Below the pieces are notes generated by a model. That model saw nothing but the letters and a program-made list of their open reading frames with translations, searched no databases and had not been told where the DNA came from. A stretch of DNA of 64,000 nucleotides from Tupaia tana (taxonomy: Eukaryota; Chordata; Mammalia; Scandentia; Tupaiidae): the NCBI GenBank assembly GCA_026018925.1, contig JAKSZU010000008.1, positions 3,958,915 to 4,022,914 of the forward strand, given 5' to 3'. The first letter of the stretch is position 1; each line of letters begins with the position of its first letter. This document shows, in pieces, positions 21,171-33,297 of this stretch. The translations under genes and the position numbers were made by a program.

Positions 21171-21189
21171 AGGTTTAATTCTTTCATTT

Positions 21190-22445
21190 GTTTTCATTTT
21201 CAGACATTAAAATCTTATTTCATAGGATTCTTTCTGTAATTCCTTTATGTGTGGTACACAGAACTGGAGGCATTGTATAAGCATTATCATAATTTTAAAG
21301 AAATTCTGTCATTTCATTTTGTATTTTATTTTATCTAAAGTTGTTGAATAAGACCTTTGTGTTATGTTTGTACTGTTTTCATCTAATTTATCATGCTTAT
21401 GTTCAAATATGTTTGCATTATTTGTATTCTTTGAAAATTAATGAAGTATTTTTATGACAAGATACAAATAATTTTTGCAATGTTCCATGAGAACTTAAAG
21501 CGAAGACACACTTGATGTCACAAAGGCTCAGTCATGAAGGCTGCAGAGCCCATCGTGGTGTTCCGTTTTCAGGTTGGCTCTCCAAGCTTTGCACACTGAG
21601 GGAGCACACGACGCTATGAGGTGAGGGTCAGTTGACAGTTCAGTTTCTTTTGCTTCAGGACTACCAGAATAAATTCAGATTTCCTTGCCACACCTACCCC
21701 ACAGAGCCGCTGCCAACATCACCCAGGACGGAGGCTCTGCCTGGTTAAGGCTCCTCTACAAATATCTCAGGTTTGTGAAGCTAAAGACTTGGTCAGTGTG
21801 TTTATAGATGTTCACATTTTCTTTGTTTCTTTGTTTATTCATTAGGTTTCCCCTACTTGCTCTGTTGTTTCATTTATTTCATTGGTTACACTAGGGCAGA
21901 AGCTTTGGGAGTAGGTAAATCCACCCTTATCTTTACGAGATTTTTATGGATGATTAAGAATCACACCGGTTTAAAGTTCCCAGTTTCCCTTCTGATATAA
22001 GAAAACCTCTCATTTCTGTGACATCTTAATATCTACTAAATAATTATGTGTAATCTCTTGGTTTCTGTAGTAGGTAGGAAGTTGTAGGAATATTTGTAGG
22101 AACAATCAGTGCTAAAAATAACAGGGCTAATGGAAAGGCAAGGTAAAGAGTCTCTTGGCATTTGCGAAGAGCAGTCATAAAAACGTCTGCTAGACTATTG
22201 CAGCTAGCCGTGCCCAAGTGTTTGAGTTGATGGTGGTAAGTGAGCGGCAAAGGGGAGAACAAATTCGTGCTTTGAAATGTAGACAGTTTTTCACATTATT
22301 TCTTTTGATCAGGGTCTCAAGTACTTTTGTTTTATCAAGCTGGTTGTGTATTACTAATATCAGCAGAAGGTGACAAGGGACTGAACTGCTGTCCAAATAC
22401 CGGAAGTCATAGTTGTCTTTTTAATTGTGGAATAAATGAAATTCG
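21190..22445. other. Mostly unique sequence
   Basis: No SINE or L1 copy recognised. 21,640-21,780 has a splice-like look (tttgcttcag then an open stretch then gttaag) but only one short segment and no protein family match. Confidence 0.3.
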
Positions 22446-23245
22446 CTTGGTTCAATAAATTAAGAACTGTGTTGGCACAGTGGCGGGGCACAACTCTGCA
22501 CCTCGGGAAGCCATGTGCAACGTCAGGGTTTGGTTCCTGGTAGACATGTGGGCATGGGCGCTGTGGTCCTGGCTGGCTGCGAAGTTGATGGGAGGATCGA
22601 TCGCTGGGTGAGACCATTTTGTGGGTGTTTGTTTTTCTCCTCCTATCTCATGGATACATTTTTTAAATTTTCCAGTAAGTTTCCTTCAGTTATATTTGAA
22701 ATAATTTAATTTTATTGATCAGCGTTAATCTTTAGCTCTACTTTTGCTTCATGACCTCTCGTAACCAAATAAGCTGGTCACAAAATTTTACGTTTTACGT
22801 ATGAAACGATTCTGTACCAAGTGGATTTTGTCTCTGATGAGCAGAGAAAACTGGAAACACACAGCAGAGCCTCCTGGAGCGGAGTCCATCTCAGGTCTTC
22901 TCAGTGGCCTCCACGGGCTGGGGAGCTGTACGGGTTTCTTTCTGCAGCAGTAGGACTTGTACGCTTTTCTGCAGGTAGAAGTGATTTATTATATAATGCT
23001 TAACCAAGAATAAAAAACATCAATGTTAGGCCTAAATAATTTTTGTACTCATTCTTAACAAAGTTCTTCTTTTTTAAGTCAGGAGAGATTCATACTCTAG
23101 TTTCATATTTTTTAAACTCAAGGACATACTTATATTTTAATGTTTTCCTTTTTCTAACAAACAATGATGGTAAATAGGAAAAAGTGGCTATGATGGAATT
23201 AAAAATTGTAGAATCAAGAAGTGTACACTTTAAGAAACCATCTCA
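22446..23245. other. Unassigned
   Basis: 22,465-22,600 has a vague tRNA-SINE-like rhythm (ggcacagtggcgggg, ggtttggttcctgg) but is too diverged to call. The rest shows nothing recognisable. Confidence 0.25.
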
Positions 23246-23246
23246 A

Positions 23247-23437
23247 AGTGCTGGCAGGTGGTGTGGTAATTAAAGTGCTTGATTTCCACATGACTGATTG
23301 CAGTTTGAATCCCAGATCTGGTGGCTTGCTTTCTTACTTTCCCTCTCTCTGTCTGTCTCTGGTCAAATTAAATAATAATAATAATAATAATAATAATAGT
23401 AATAATAATAAATAACATTAAATAAATAATTCTTTTT
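23247..23437 (+). mobile_element. tRNA-derived SINE, short form
   Basis: gctggcaggtggtgtggtaattaaag, box B-like gtttgaatccc, then cactttccctctctctgtctgtctctggtcaaatta and an AAT tail. Confidence 0.87.
23368..23415 (+). repeat. (AAT)n microsatellite
   Basis: Expanded tail of the short-form SINE: about 13 AAT units with one interruption. Confidence 0.92.
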
Positions 23438-23439
23438 AA

Positions 23440-24630
23440 AAATCATGAAATTTATGAGTGTGCAAGAGAATTTTCTCTTTTGTTAGAAAGTTAGGGAAGA
23501 ATAAAAATGAAAATTTAATTTAGATCTGAGTCAGAATTGGTGGAAGAGTAAAAGGTTATGACACATTTATGTTTAAAGAGATGACCCATGCATTTGTACA
23601 GTGTTTTTGTTTTGCAAAGTGTTTTGAAATACATTATGTTTTTTACCTTTTTCTACTCACTAGTTTTAAGTTGATGTAAACTCTCTCTATATTTCAGGCC
23701 CAACACACAAAGAAGGCAGAGAGTGTGGGGAGACTGATTCAGCACCAGAGGTGTCATTTGGGAGAGGCATTCCGACTGGATGGGACTAGATGAGGTGACA
23801 GAATGGTCCCAGATGAATGCAAGAGAAACGACAGTTTGGGTTTATGCCAGTCGTCTGGTGAGGTTTAGTCTCTGGCCTGCAGTAGTGACCGAGATGAAAC
23901 CAGGTGATGTTTCTGCAAATGCGTTTAGGAATTGAGGCAGGCGGGGTCCAGTGTTCCAGTGCACGGGCGTGCCATGCGTGAGAACCCCTGCTAGGCCCTA
24001 AGCACTGCCCCTGTGTGGACAGGTTTCAGTTACAGGGACGTGACATCCGTGTTAAAAGGACGCTGCGAGAACAGCTGCCATGAAGTGAGGTACGAGACAT
24101 GCAGAGCAGGGTAACGGCTTGGTCTGAAGGGGTGACAGTAGGCTAAGTTAGGCAGCAGGTCCCCTGTCCTCTGACGGTCCCGAGGGGACACAGCCAGGAA
24201 GCAGCAGGGATCCTCCTGTGCAACCCTAACAAGAAGTCCTGAGTCAGCTGAGCCAGGTGATTCCTGGAAGGCCTTCTGCTGGGGCAGCACACGCTCGCTG
24301 CCAGTCCTACGGCCCCCCACTAAGGGGACACTCAGGCTGAGGCCCTGCCTTCTCTCGTGTGCCACGCCGAGGCTGACCTGTGCCCTGGGAGGGGCATCAT
24401 TTAGCCATGGGCCTTAGAGCTGTTCAAAATAAAGGCAAAAAGAGTGGGTGTGCTTAGGAATGAGGGAAAGGATAGGGGAGTGTTCTGATCATCATGACTG
24501 TTGAATGACATGGCATTTATTATTATATCAAATGTTTGTTTTCAAAAGTAGTATTGGAGACGTGAGATGTTTCTGTAAGGAGAAATGGGAGTATGACAGT
24601 GTCAGACATTTGTCTGGCATGTCCTTTATG
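23440..24630. other. Unassigned, GC-rich from 23,700 to 24,400
   Basis: Higher GC than surroundings with scattered CpGs. The minus strand has a 111-residue open frame (24,365-24,030), but it shows no domain, no codon pattern I trust, and nothing upstream that looks like a promoter. Confidence 0.3.
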
Positions 24631-24900
24631 TTACATCCCAAAGTCTTTATGACAGTTCTGGAGGCTGGGAAGTCCACGAGGAGGTGCCAGCATTTGGTCT
24701 GGGAAGAGCCTTCTTTCTGTATCTCATACAGCAGAAGGCAGAAGGCAAGACAGTGAGCCGGATTCTGTGCGAGGGCGTCTTTTATAGGGGCCTTCATACC
24801 ATTAACGAGGGAGAAGCCCCCACGCCTTATTACCTTTTAGAGATCCCAGGTGTTGGTCCTATCACATGGGTGCTAACTGAATTTTGAAGGGATGCACTTG
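24630..24900 (-). mobile_element. MaLR-type LTR fossil, antisense
   Basis: gacagttctggaggctgggaagtcc, then an agaaggc-rich part, gcgtcttttataggggcc and ttattaccttttagagatccc follow in order the reverse of an MST/MLT1-class LTR. Old and partial, no internal genes nearby. Confidence 0.55.
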
Positions 24901-24925
24901 GACCATACCATGTATGAATATATAT

Positions 24926-24966
24926 ATTTAGCTGTGTGTGCGTGTGTGTGTGCATGTGTGTGTACA
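24926..24966 (+). repeat. (TG)n microsatellite
   Basis: Imperfect tgtgtgtgcgtgtgtgtg run. Confidence 0.8.
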
Positions 24967-25424
24967 CGGGAGAGACAGAGAAAGGTGCTCTACAGAATGA
25001 TCAAGGTACAGCACAGCCACATTTCATCCTTCTGGTTGCTAAAAGATATTCTAAGGTAAAGCAAAGGAGAAAAATGGTTTCCTTAGTGGCAAGCTTACAC
25101 ATTTATAGATCCAGGGCAGTAAATGACATCAACGATATGAGTGCTCACAGGTCGCATAACACATCCCCAGGGAGTTCATATCCAGAGGAACCAAAGCCAT
25201 CACAGCCACCATACAGATCCACATACTAATTTTCTAGCCTGAATTCTTCCTTCTTAAAAAGATCGCTACAGTTAAATGAAGGGTGACAGGAGACCCAGTT
25301 CACATCTTAGTTTAGCAAAACTCGTGATGACAAAGAGAGATCGTGTCAGAGCATCCCCAGATATGAACGCATCCGTGCCTTTTGAGGAGGAGATGCACAG
25401 CTTCTCTCAGATCTGTTTTCTTCT

Positions 25425-25653
25425 CGTTTTTGCCACAAGGAATGTGTGCTTCATGGAGAAAGAGGAAAAGTGAGAAATCGCTCCCAGGGGAGATGGCCAC
25501 GCCATAATCCTCTCTCCTCCACTCTTCTCTCAGGATTTTGGGTGTGCATGCACATGTACCCAGAGTGTATTTCACACTGCCAGCTCAGCGCTCAAACCAT
25601 GATCAGTCATGTGGGATCCAGTACCTTAACCACCGTGCCACCTCCTACCTCCA
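25425..25653 (-). mobile_element. tRNA-derived SINE, diverged
   Basis: cacaaggaatgtgtgcttcatgg, agtgagaaatcgctcccagggg, then head reversed (gctcaaaccatgatcagtcatgtg) and ccaccgtgccacctc. Confidence 0.8.
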
Positions 25654-25789
25654 ACTTTTCTCAGATCTTCTAAAAAACGACCTTAACATCAGAGAAAGTG
25701 AATACATGTATTCTGAGACATTTGTGGTACATCTGGAATCATTATGGTAGAAATACATTTTTTTGAAATCCAGAAGTCATTTCTAATCT

Positions 25790-26060
25790 GATTTTTTTTT
25801 TTTTTTTTTGAGAGGTTTTTGCTATAGGGCATGTGCGCTCACAGAAAGACAGAGAGACATAGAGAGACAGAAAGTGAGAACTCACCCCCCAGGGGGGGAT
25901 GGCCACACTGCAATCCCTTCTCCTCCATTCTCCTCTTGGGATCTTGGGCATGCATGCACACGCACCCAGCATGAGTTTAAGCCACCAGGTCCAGGACTCA
26001 AACCGCGGTCGGTTCCATGGGAGTCTAGCGACATAGCCATTATGCTAACTGCTGGTCCCT
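25790..26060 (-). mobile_element. tRNA-derived SINE, full-length
   Basis: T-run 25,792-25,809, gctatagggcatgtgcg, and head reversed with ggactcaaaccgcgg ending aactgctggtccct. Fairly CpG-rich. Confidence 0.93.
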
Positions 26061-26089
26061 TTGTCTTCATCTTCACGTGAAGATCTTCC

Positions 26090-26300
26090 CATCTGCATTT
26101 CTGTGTCTTAACTTCTCCCTTCTGTGAGAACATCGTGTTGGCTTAGTGCCCCCCCTTACTACAGAGCAAGCTCTACTCAACTCAGTACATCTGCAGTGAC
26201 ACTTTTTTCAAAATGGATCATTCTGAATAACAAGCAGAGGACCTCAGTATATGAATTTTGGGGGAACGCGATTCAACCCATGACATCATCATGTCACTCT
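26090..26300 (-). mobile_element. Probable MaLR-type LTR fragment, antisense
   Basis: acatctgcagtgacac...gacctcagtatatgaattttgggggaacgcgattcaaccc is the reversed left portion of a common MaLR-class LTR. Heavily diverged and partial; the family level is tentative. Confidence 0.4.
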
Positions 26301-26682
26301 TCCCTGCAAAACCGTAACGTTGTCCCCTTATCCTGTAGGACGAGGTAGACCTGACGCGCAGACCAATCACTCTAAATGACGTGGTGTCTCTCACACTAGC
26401 CATCTCCTTCTACGGGCTTTGCCAGCCACGAAGCGTGCTGTCCTCACTCGGTCACATCCCTGTCGTTCTCCATGGCCCTGCTGTGTACTCACTGTAGGAT
26501 TTCTTCTTCCTGATCCCTGTATCGCGTTTCGTGCTCCTGTGTCTTTCTGTCCACACACTCCTGTCTATTTCTATTACATTGGGAGAATACAAAAGACAGA
26601 GGCCAAGCCGTCCATGTCTCTGGGACACCCATGGAACCCATGGAAATCTCTGCAACATTGTTTCCTTTAAAACATAGAAAGC
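26301..26682. other. Unassigned
   Basis: C/T-rich, with cctgtatcgcgtttcgtgctcc. Open frames on both strands are short and without domains. Confidence 0.25.
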
Positions 26683-26683
26683 A

Positions 26684-26938
26684 GAAGCTTGCAGGTAGCT
26701 TAGTGGTGAAGGTGCTAGGCTCCCACATGGCTGCCTTTGGTTCAAGTCCTGGATCCAGTGGCTTGGTACTCACTCTGGGCATGTGTGCCTGTATGGGCAA
26801 AACCCCAGGAGGAGAGTGGGGAGAAGAGACTGTGGCTAGTCATCTCCCCTAGGGAGTAATTTCTCACTTTCCCTGTTGCTGTCTCTGTCTCTCCAGTGAA
26901 CACATGTGCCCTGAGGGGACGGGGACCTTAAAAAAAAG
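26684..26938 (+). mobile_element. tRNA-derived SINE, long form, diverged
   Basis: gcttgcaggtagcttagtggtgaagg, box B-like ggttcaagtcc, gggagtaatttctcactttccc, ending in A-rich sequence. Confidence 0.88.
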
Positions 26939-27167
26939 TATACAAAGTGGAAGACTAATCATTATATTTAATTAACTACATAATCTGCAAGAAAATATTT
27001 AAACTTTTAAACTTTAGGTCCTTGGTCTTAAGATATTTAAAATATTTAAGCCTAAACTTCTTATTAATCACGATACTCATTTATTCATTAACTAATTTGT
27101 CCCAGAAACCACAGCTGTGACTAAAATGTACCTTTTTTTTAAAAAAAAAGAGTCATTCTATTTGACT

Positions 27168-27326
27168 TTCTTTATTTATTTTAATTTGACTTGAGAGGGA
27201 GAGAGTGAGAGAGAGAGAGAGAGGGAGGGAGAAAGTGAGAAAGCAAGATGCTATATCCGGGACTCTAACTGCAGCCGACCATGTGGGAATCCAGCACCTT
27301 AACCACCATGCCACCTCTGGCCCCAG
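27168..27326 (-). mobile_element. tRNA-derived SINE, short form
   Basis: tttatttattttaatttgacttgagaggg (reverse of the ggtcaaattaaa end), a GA-rich run, then gggactctaactgcagccgacc and ccatgccacctctggcccc. Confidence 0.87.
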
Positions 27327-27472
27327 TAAAATGTATCTTCAAACAATTTGAAGACTAGTAAAGAAAGGAGATCGCCAAAATATAAGAAAATGGCTAAAAC
27401 AAGAGAAAATAAATTTAAACATTATTTTATAAAATAAAAAGTATTTAATGTGTCAAATAAATATTTTTAGGA

Positions 27473-27738
27473 GGGGCCAGCAGGTGGCATAGAGGTTAAG
27501 GCATGGGATCCCACATGGCCAGCTGCACAGTTTGAGTCTCAATCCTGGCTTGAAAATCACACCTGATGTGTGTGCGTGTGCCTGGTCCCGAGAGGAGACG
27601 AGAGGACGAAGGATTAGAGCATGGCTGTCCTCAGCTGGTGGTGACTTATCACTCTTCCCCCACCCTGTCTCTTTCTGGTGAGTGCATGTGCCCTACAGTA
27701 GAAACAAAAACAGAAAAACAACAACAACAGAAACAACA
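27473..27738 (+). mobile_element. tRNA-derived SINE, long form, diverged
   Basis: aggggccagcaggtggcatagaggttaagg, agtttgagtctc, then body; the tail is an AAC/ACA-rich run (27,702-27,737). Confidence 0.88.
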
Positions 27739-27739
27739 G

Positions 27740-28212
27740 TTGGAAGCAGTATGAGGATACTGCAGTTTAAAAAATGATGGTGTTCTGGTTCCCAGCGTGG
27801 CATTGTAAAGAACTCAATGGACGAACCCTCTTCTCAATCCTTGTACTGCATACTGAAGAGAACTGTGTAGGGTGTATGTGTGCTTCCTGAACACAGTCTC
27901 AAGGACATTGACCAGATGGAAATCCATTTACCGAAGTGTTTCTACTAAACCTCCACAAGAATAGCACGAGTCTGTGGCGTCTGAGGCCCACCTGCTGTCA
28001 CCCCGACTCCCAGCTCTCGGTAATGGAAGACCTTGTCCAGGTGAACATGGTGAAGGAGCTCGGGCTCTCTTTCCTCCACCTTCCCGGGAAGGAGCACACT
28101 TTAACCCCTGGGGATGCAGACCGTCACCTCTCTCATCACCTCCACTTCCCCCAACTTCTTAGCTTGTACAGCAATGGCTTTATTTAAAGGAGGCTTAGTC
28201 GAGATGGGGGCT
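27740..28212. other. Unassigned
   Basis: Includes a 28,000-28,160 stretch that is C-rich with an open frame of 83 residues without recognisable domain. No repeat identified. Confidence 0.3.
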
Positions 28213-28214
28213 CC

Positions 28215-28617
28215 TTTCTCTCACTAATGCTATAAGTTAAATACAATCTTCCAAAGTCCATGTGCTGGAAACTTAACCTCCACTGCAACAGTGTTGAGAG
28301 GTAGGTTTTTAAGAGGTGCTTAGGTCACAAGTGCCCTACTTCCTAAGTGGATCGGTGTGATCATGGGAGTGACTTCATTATCCTAAGAGCAGGTTTGTTA
28401 CAAAGGTGAGTTCAGCCTCTCCCGCTTCTGTCGGCCACTGTCCATCCTCTCGCCGCCCACCGTGTGCAGGTGGAAAGCACAGAGCCCCTCAGCAGTGCCT
28501 GCGCCCTGCACTTGGACCCTTTAGCTCTGGAACCATGAGCCAAATGAATGTCTTTTCTTTACAAATCACTCTGCTGTGTGTTATTAAAGCAACAAAAACT
28601 AACTGAGATACAAACAC
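28215..28617 (+). mobile_element. MaLR-type LTR fossil, sense
   Basis: Order of words as in MST/MLT1-class LTRs: gggagtgacttcatt, ggtgagttcagcc, ggaaccatgagccaaatgaatg, ttacaaatcactctgctgtgtg and a 3' end gcaacaaaaactaactgagata. Solitary LTR, old; no internal region attached. Confidence 0.6.
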
Positions 28618-28647
28618 AGTCTAGGTTGTAGGAAAAGTCATTAACCT

Positions 28648-28854
28648 TTTTTTTTTTTTTTTTTGAGAGGTTTTCACTATAGGGCGTGTGCACTTGCCAG
28701 ACAAACAGAGAGAGACATAGAGACAGAAAGCAGGAAATCACCCCCCAGGGGGGATGGCCACGCCACAATCGCTTCTCCTCCATTCTCCTCTCGGGGTCTT
28801 GGGCACGCACGCACACGCGCCCGGCGTGAGTTTTAAGCCACCGGGTCCGGGACG
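28648..28854 (-). mobile_element. tRNA-derived SINE, 5'-truncated
   Basis: T-run 28,648-28,664, gagaggttttcactatagggcg, CpG-rich body up to accgggtccgggacg, where it stops. The tRNA head with box A and box B is missing, as in an incomplete reverse transcription. Confidence 0.9.
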
Positions 28855-30155
28855 CTAAGCAAAGAGAGTCCGAAAAGGCTACACTCATAACTGTGGCCAA
28901 GGAGACCACGCACACAGGCCATGGAGTCATCTGGGAGCACGTAGAGGCCGCTGCTCTGAGGAAATAGGCGTCACTGAATGAGTCCACTAAACCAGGAGCA
29001 AACAAATGAGAACAGGAAAACGACAGCGACAGCAAATTGGGGATGGGAGGATTGATTCAGAATTGCCGCAATATATTATCTAAAATATTCAGCTTTTAAA
29101 ATTGTAAATTGACAATTTACGATAAAGTTGCAGCATGCAAAGCAATGTGACAGTTTATGAATGCAATGCTGAATAATTTAATCAAGCTAATTATCATATC
29201 CATCACCTCAAATACTTAATGTTTTTACAATCAGAACATTTGGAATTTACTCAACATTTTAAAAATGTACGATTCTTTATTATTAACTGCATTTACCATG
29301 TTATGTAATAGAGCCCAAGTATAAAACAAGACAGAAAGCAACCATACTACTCCTCTCTTACAGAGATGCTAAACCCCTTGCCCCCCGGCCCCTCGTCAGC
29401 AGGCCCTGTAACCATTCCTGCTGCGGCTCCGAGTCCCATGGTTTCAGATCTCACGTGTGAGCACGTGCAGTGTCCCCCTTTCTGTGTCTGACTCCTTCCC
29501 CTTAGCATGATGTCCTTCAGTTCAATGCACGTGTCACAAACTGCAGGCTTTCCTCCTCCTCTAAGGCAGAGCAGCGCTGCCTTGCATAGGGATAACCCGT
29601 TTTCTTTATCTATTCAGCTGTTCCTGGTCACTTTCACAACTTGGCAGTACTTGGACTAGTACTGCAAAGAAGAGGGGGCAGATCTTTCTCCAACAGTTTG
29701 ATTTCAAATCTTTTGAGTAAATATCCAGAAGTGGGATTGCTGCTTGATACAGCAATGCTACTGTTCACTTTTTGAGGGACATCTATGCAGTGTTTTCTGT
29801 GATGGCTGTAATTTACTTTCTCACCAACATACAGGGCTTTCTTTTTTCTACGTACTTGCCAACTCTTATTATCTTTTTTTCTTTTTGATAAAAGTCATCC
29901 TAATAGCCATGAAATGGTATCTCACTGTGGTTTTAATTTGCATTTCTCTAGTAATTAGAAGTGTTGAGCATTCATTTGATCATTTATCTACAGCACCCAT
30001 TCATATGTCTCCTTTGGAGAAATGTCTATTCTGGTCCTTTGTCTACGTTTAGTTTTCATTTGTTTCTTTGTCTGTGGTATTGAATTCTTTAAGTTTTTAT
30101 ACATTTTATACCAATCCCTTATTGGATGGATGGTTTGAAATATTTTTCTCTATTT

Positions 30156-30404
30156 TTTTTTTTTTTGGAGAGGTTTTTTGCTATAGGATGCATGTGCTTG
30201 CCAGAAAGACAGAGGGACAGAAAGCAGAAAAATCACCCCCCAGGGGGGATGGCCACACCGCAATCCTTTCTCCTCCATTACCCTCTCTGGATCTTGGGCA
30301 CACACACACGAGCCTGGTGTAAGTTTAAGCCACTGGTCCGGGACTCAAATCACAGTCAGCTACATAGGAGCCCAGTGACATAGCCATTATGTCAACTGCT
30401 GGTT
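30156..30404 (-). mobile_element. tRNA-derived SINE in L1
   Basis: tttttttttttttttggagaggttttttgctataggatgc at left, head reversed ending caactgctggttc. Inserted in L1 ORF2 antisense. Confidence 0.92.
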
Positions 30405-30680
30405 CATTTTTCTCGATTTTTAACTTATCTGTAGTTTGTCTCTATAGACTATTATTTATTTTGTTGTAAAAAGCTTTTTAGTTTGATGTAACACCATTTC
30501 ATTATTTGTACTTGTGTCATATGTGCATTTGAGATCAAAATTTTAAAACATCATTGTCCAGAAAGATATGCAGATTTTGTTGTTTCCATCCAATAGTTTT
30601 AATAATTTAGGTCTATTTTTTTAAGTCTTTAATCATTTGAATTGATTCTTGTGTATAATGTGAGATATGAGTTTAATTTC

Positions 30681-30950
30681 AGGGATCCAACAGGTGGCAT
30701 AGTGGTTGAGATGCTGGACTCCTACCTGGCCGACCCTGGTTCTAGTCCTGGACCCAACAGCTTGAAAATAACACTAGGCACATATACGTGTGTGCCCAAA
30801 ATCCTAAGATGAAAACGGAGGAGAAGGGAATGTTGGCATGGCCATCTCCCTGGGGGGTGATTTCTCACTTTCCCTCTTACTGTCTCTCTCTGTATTTCTC
30901 CAGCAAACACACATGCCCTATGGCTAAAACCTTAAAAAAAAAAGGGAAAA
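30681..30950 (+). mobile_element. tRNA-derived SINE in L1, opposite orientation
   Basis: agggatccaacaggtggcatagtggttgag, box B-like ggttctagtcc, body and an A-rich tail ending aaaaaaagagtttag. The L1 sequence gagtttaatttc/gagtttagttta flanks both sides, so gagttta is the likely duplicated target. Confidence 0.9.
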
Positions 30951-33089
30951 AAAAGAGTTTAGTTTAATCCTTCTGGATGTGGAAATCTAGTTTTCCCAGC
31001 ACTATTGATAAAACTGTCCCTTTCCCATTTCATGTTCTTGGCAACTTTGTCAAAAATGAGTTAACTATAAATTGTATGGGCTCATTTCTGGGTTTTCTAT
31101 TCTGGTTCATTGTTCAGTGTGTCTATTTTTTCCCAATATCATGAAGTTTTATTACTAGAACTTTGTAGTAAAACTTAAAATCAAAAACTGCCAGCCTTTT
31201 TCTTTTTCTCCTTTTTACTTGTGATCAACTGTTCAGTTTTTAGTGGTTTTCCATAAATATTTATTATTTTTTTCTATGTTTATGAAAATAGTCATTGGGA
31301 TTTTTTTTTTCAGAATTACATTGCATGTATACCACTCACTTTGGATCCAAGAGACATTTAACACTATTAATACTTCCAGTTCATAAACACAGACTAGCAT
31401 ACCATTTATTTATGTTTTCAATATCTTTAATGCTGTACCATTTTCAGTGTACAGATCTTTCACCTTCTAGACTGTATTTATTCCTAAATATTTTTATTTA
31501 TGTATATATTTTGTAGTTACTATAAATGTAATTTGCTTACTTGTCTTTTGGATAGTTTGCTATTAGTGTCAATATGCTGTTGATTTTTGTGTTGATCTCC
31601 TAGCCAATAGCATATTTCTATGCAGCGGAGTAGTACATGTATTTATTTATTAGTTCTACCTTTGTTTTCTGTGTGAAGTCTGTAAAATCGTGTCAGCAAA
31701 CAGTAACAATTTTACTTTCTTCTTTCCTATTTTAATTATTTTCTTTCTTTTTCTTGTCAATTGCTCTGTCAAGAACTTCAAATACTATATTGTATAGAAG
31801 TGTTAAGAAGAAGTGTCCTTATCTCATTCCAGATCTTAGAAGGATTTTTATTTTCACCAGAGTATAATATTAGCTGCGGAATTCTTATATACTATGCTGA
31901 GGTACATCCTTTCTATACTAAATTTGGTGAGATTTTTCTTTCTGTAATCATGATTAGAGGTTAAATTTTGTCAATTGCTTCTTCTCTAATGAGATCACAT
32001 GGGTTTGTATTTCATTCTGTTAATGTAGTGTATCATGTGTATTAAAACCATCCTTGCATTCCAGATAAATCCCTCCTGATCATAGTGGAAGATCTCTTTA
32101 ATGTATTGTTAAATTTAGTATTATGTTGAGTATTTTTGTATCTCTATACATTAAGGACATTGACTTATAATTTTCTTGTTTTATAATGTCTGGTTTTGTT
32201 TTGGCATAATGCTGGTGCCATGAAAAGATTTTGTAAGTATTCCTCCTGTTTGATTACTTTGGAATTGTTTGAGAAAGATTAGCATTAGCTCTTCTTTAAA
32301 TGTTTGGTAGAGTTCAGCTGTGAATTGTCAGGCTGTACAGTTCCCTGTCATAGTTGTTTTCATTGTAGCCCATAAGTTTTGGTCTTTTGTCTTCATTTTC
32401 ATTTGTTTCAAGATATTTTTAAGTTTCTGCTTTCATTTACTCATTGACCTGTTGGTCATTTTGGAGTATTGTTTCATTTCCACGTAGTTGTGAGTTTTCT
32501 AAAATTTCTCCTGTTGTTGACTTTTAGTTTCATACTATTCTGGTAAGAAAAGTTCTGTTGAAGATTGCATTGTGCCCCAACGTGTGATCTATTCCTGATA
32601 ACATTTCCTGTACCCTTGAGGAGAGTGTGTATTCTGTTGCTCTTGGATGCGATGCTCTGTATACATCTATTAGGTCCACTGGTTTGAAGTGTTAAGTACC
32701 ATGTTTCTTATTAATTTTCTGACTGAATGATCTATTCATTGTTGAAAGTAGGGTATTGAAGTTTCCTACATTTATTATATTACCAATAATTCTCCCTTCA
32801 GATCATTTAATATTTGCTTTATATGTTAAAGAGCTCCCATGTTGGAAGCATACATATTTAAATTGTTTAGCCTACTGATTGATTGACCCCTTTTCTAAAT
32901 GTAATGTTCTTTGCCTCTTTTTACAGTTTTGACATAAAGTCTATTTTGTCTGACGTTCATTTAACTATCACTCCTCTCTTCTGGTTTCATATGCATGGAA
33001 TATCTTTTTCTATCCCTTCACCTTTAGTCTGTGTGTGTCTTTGATAGGCAGGATGCAGTTGGGTCTTGATTTTTTAATTCCATTCAGTC

Positions 33090-33145
33090 ACTCTTCTCTT
33101 TCTTTCTTTCCTTCTTTCCTTCTTTCCTTCCTTCCTTCTTTCCTC

Positions 33146-33188
<43 letters not shown>

Positions 33189-33203
33189 TTCTTTCTTCCT
33201 TCC

Positions 33204-33245
<42 letters not shown>

Positions 33246-33297
33246 TCTCTCTCTTTCTTTCTTTCTTTCTCTTTCTTTCTCTCTTTCTTTCTTTCAA
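33090..33297 (+). repeat. (TTTC/TTCC)n and (CT)n pyrimidine tract
   Basis: About 200 bases almost purely C and T on the plus strand, made of ttcc, tttc and ct blocks. It is the reversed (GAAA)-type tail of the 7SL-like SINE to its right, greatly expanded. Confidence 0.95.

Noticed and set aside
21640-21780. Possible exon between tttgcttcag and gttaag
   Set aside because: One isolated short segment without homologous protein, partner exons or conserved frame.
24030-24365. 111-residue minus-strand open frame in GC-rich DNA
   Set aside because: Length is expected by chance in GC-rich sequence; no domain or low-complexity pattern of a real protein.
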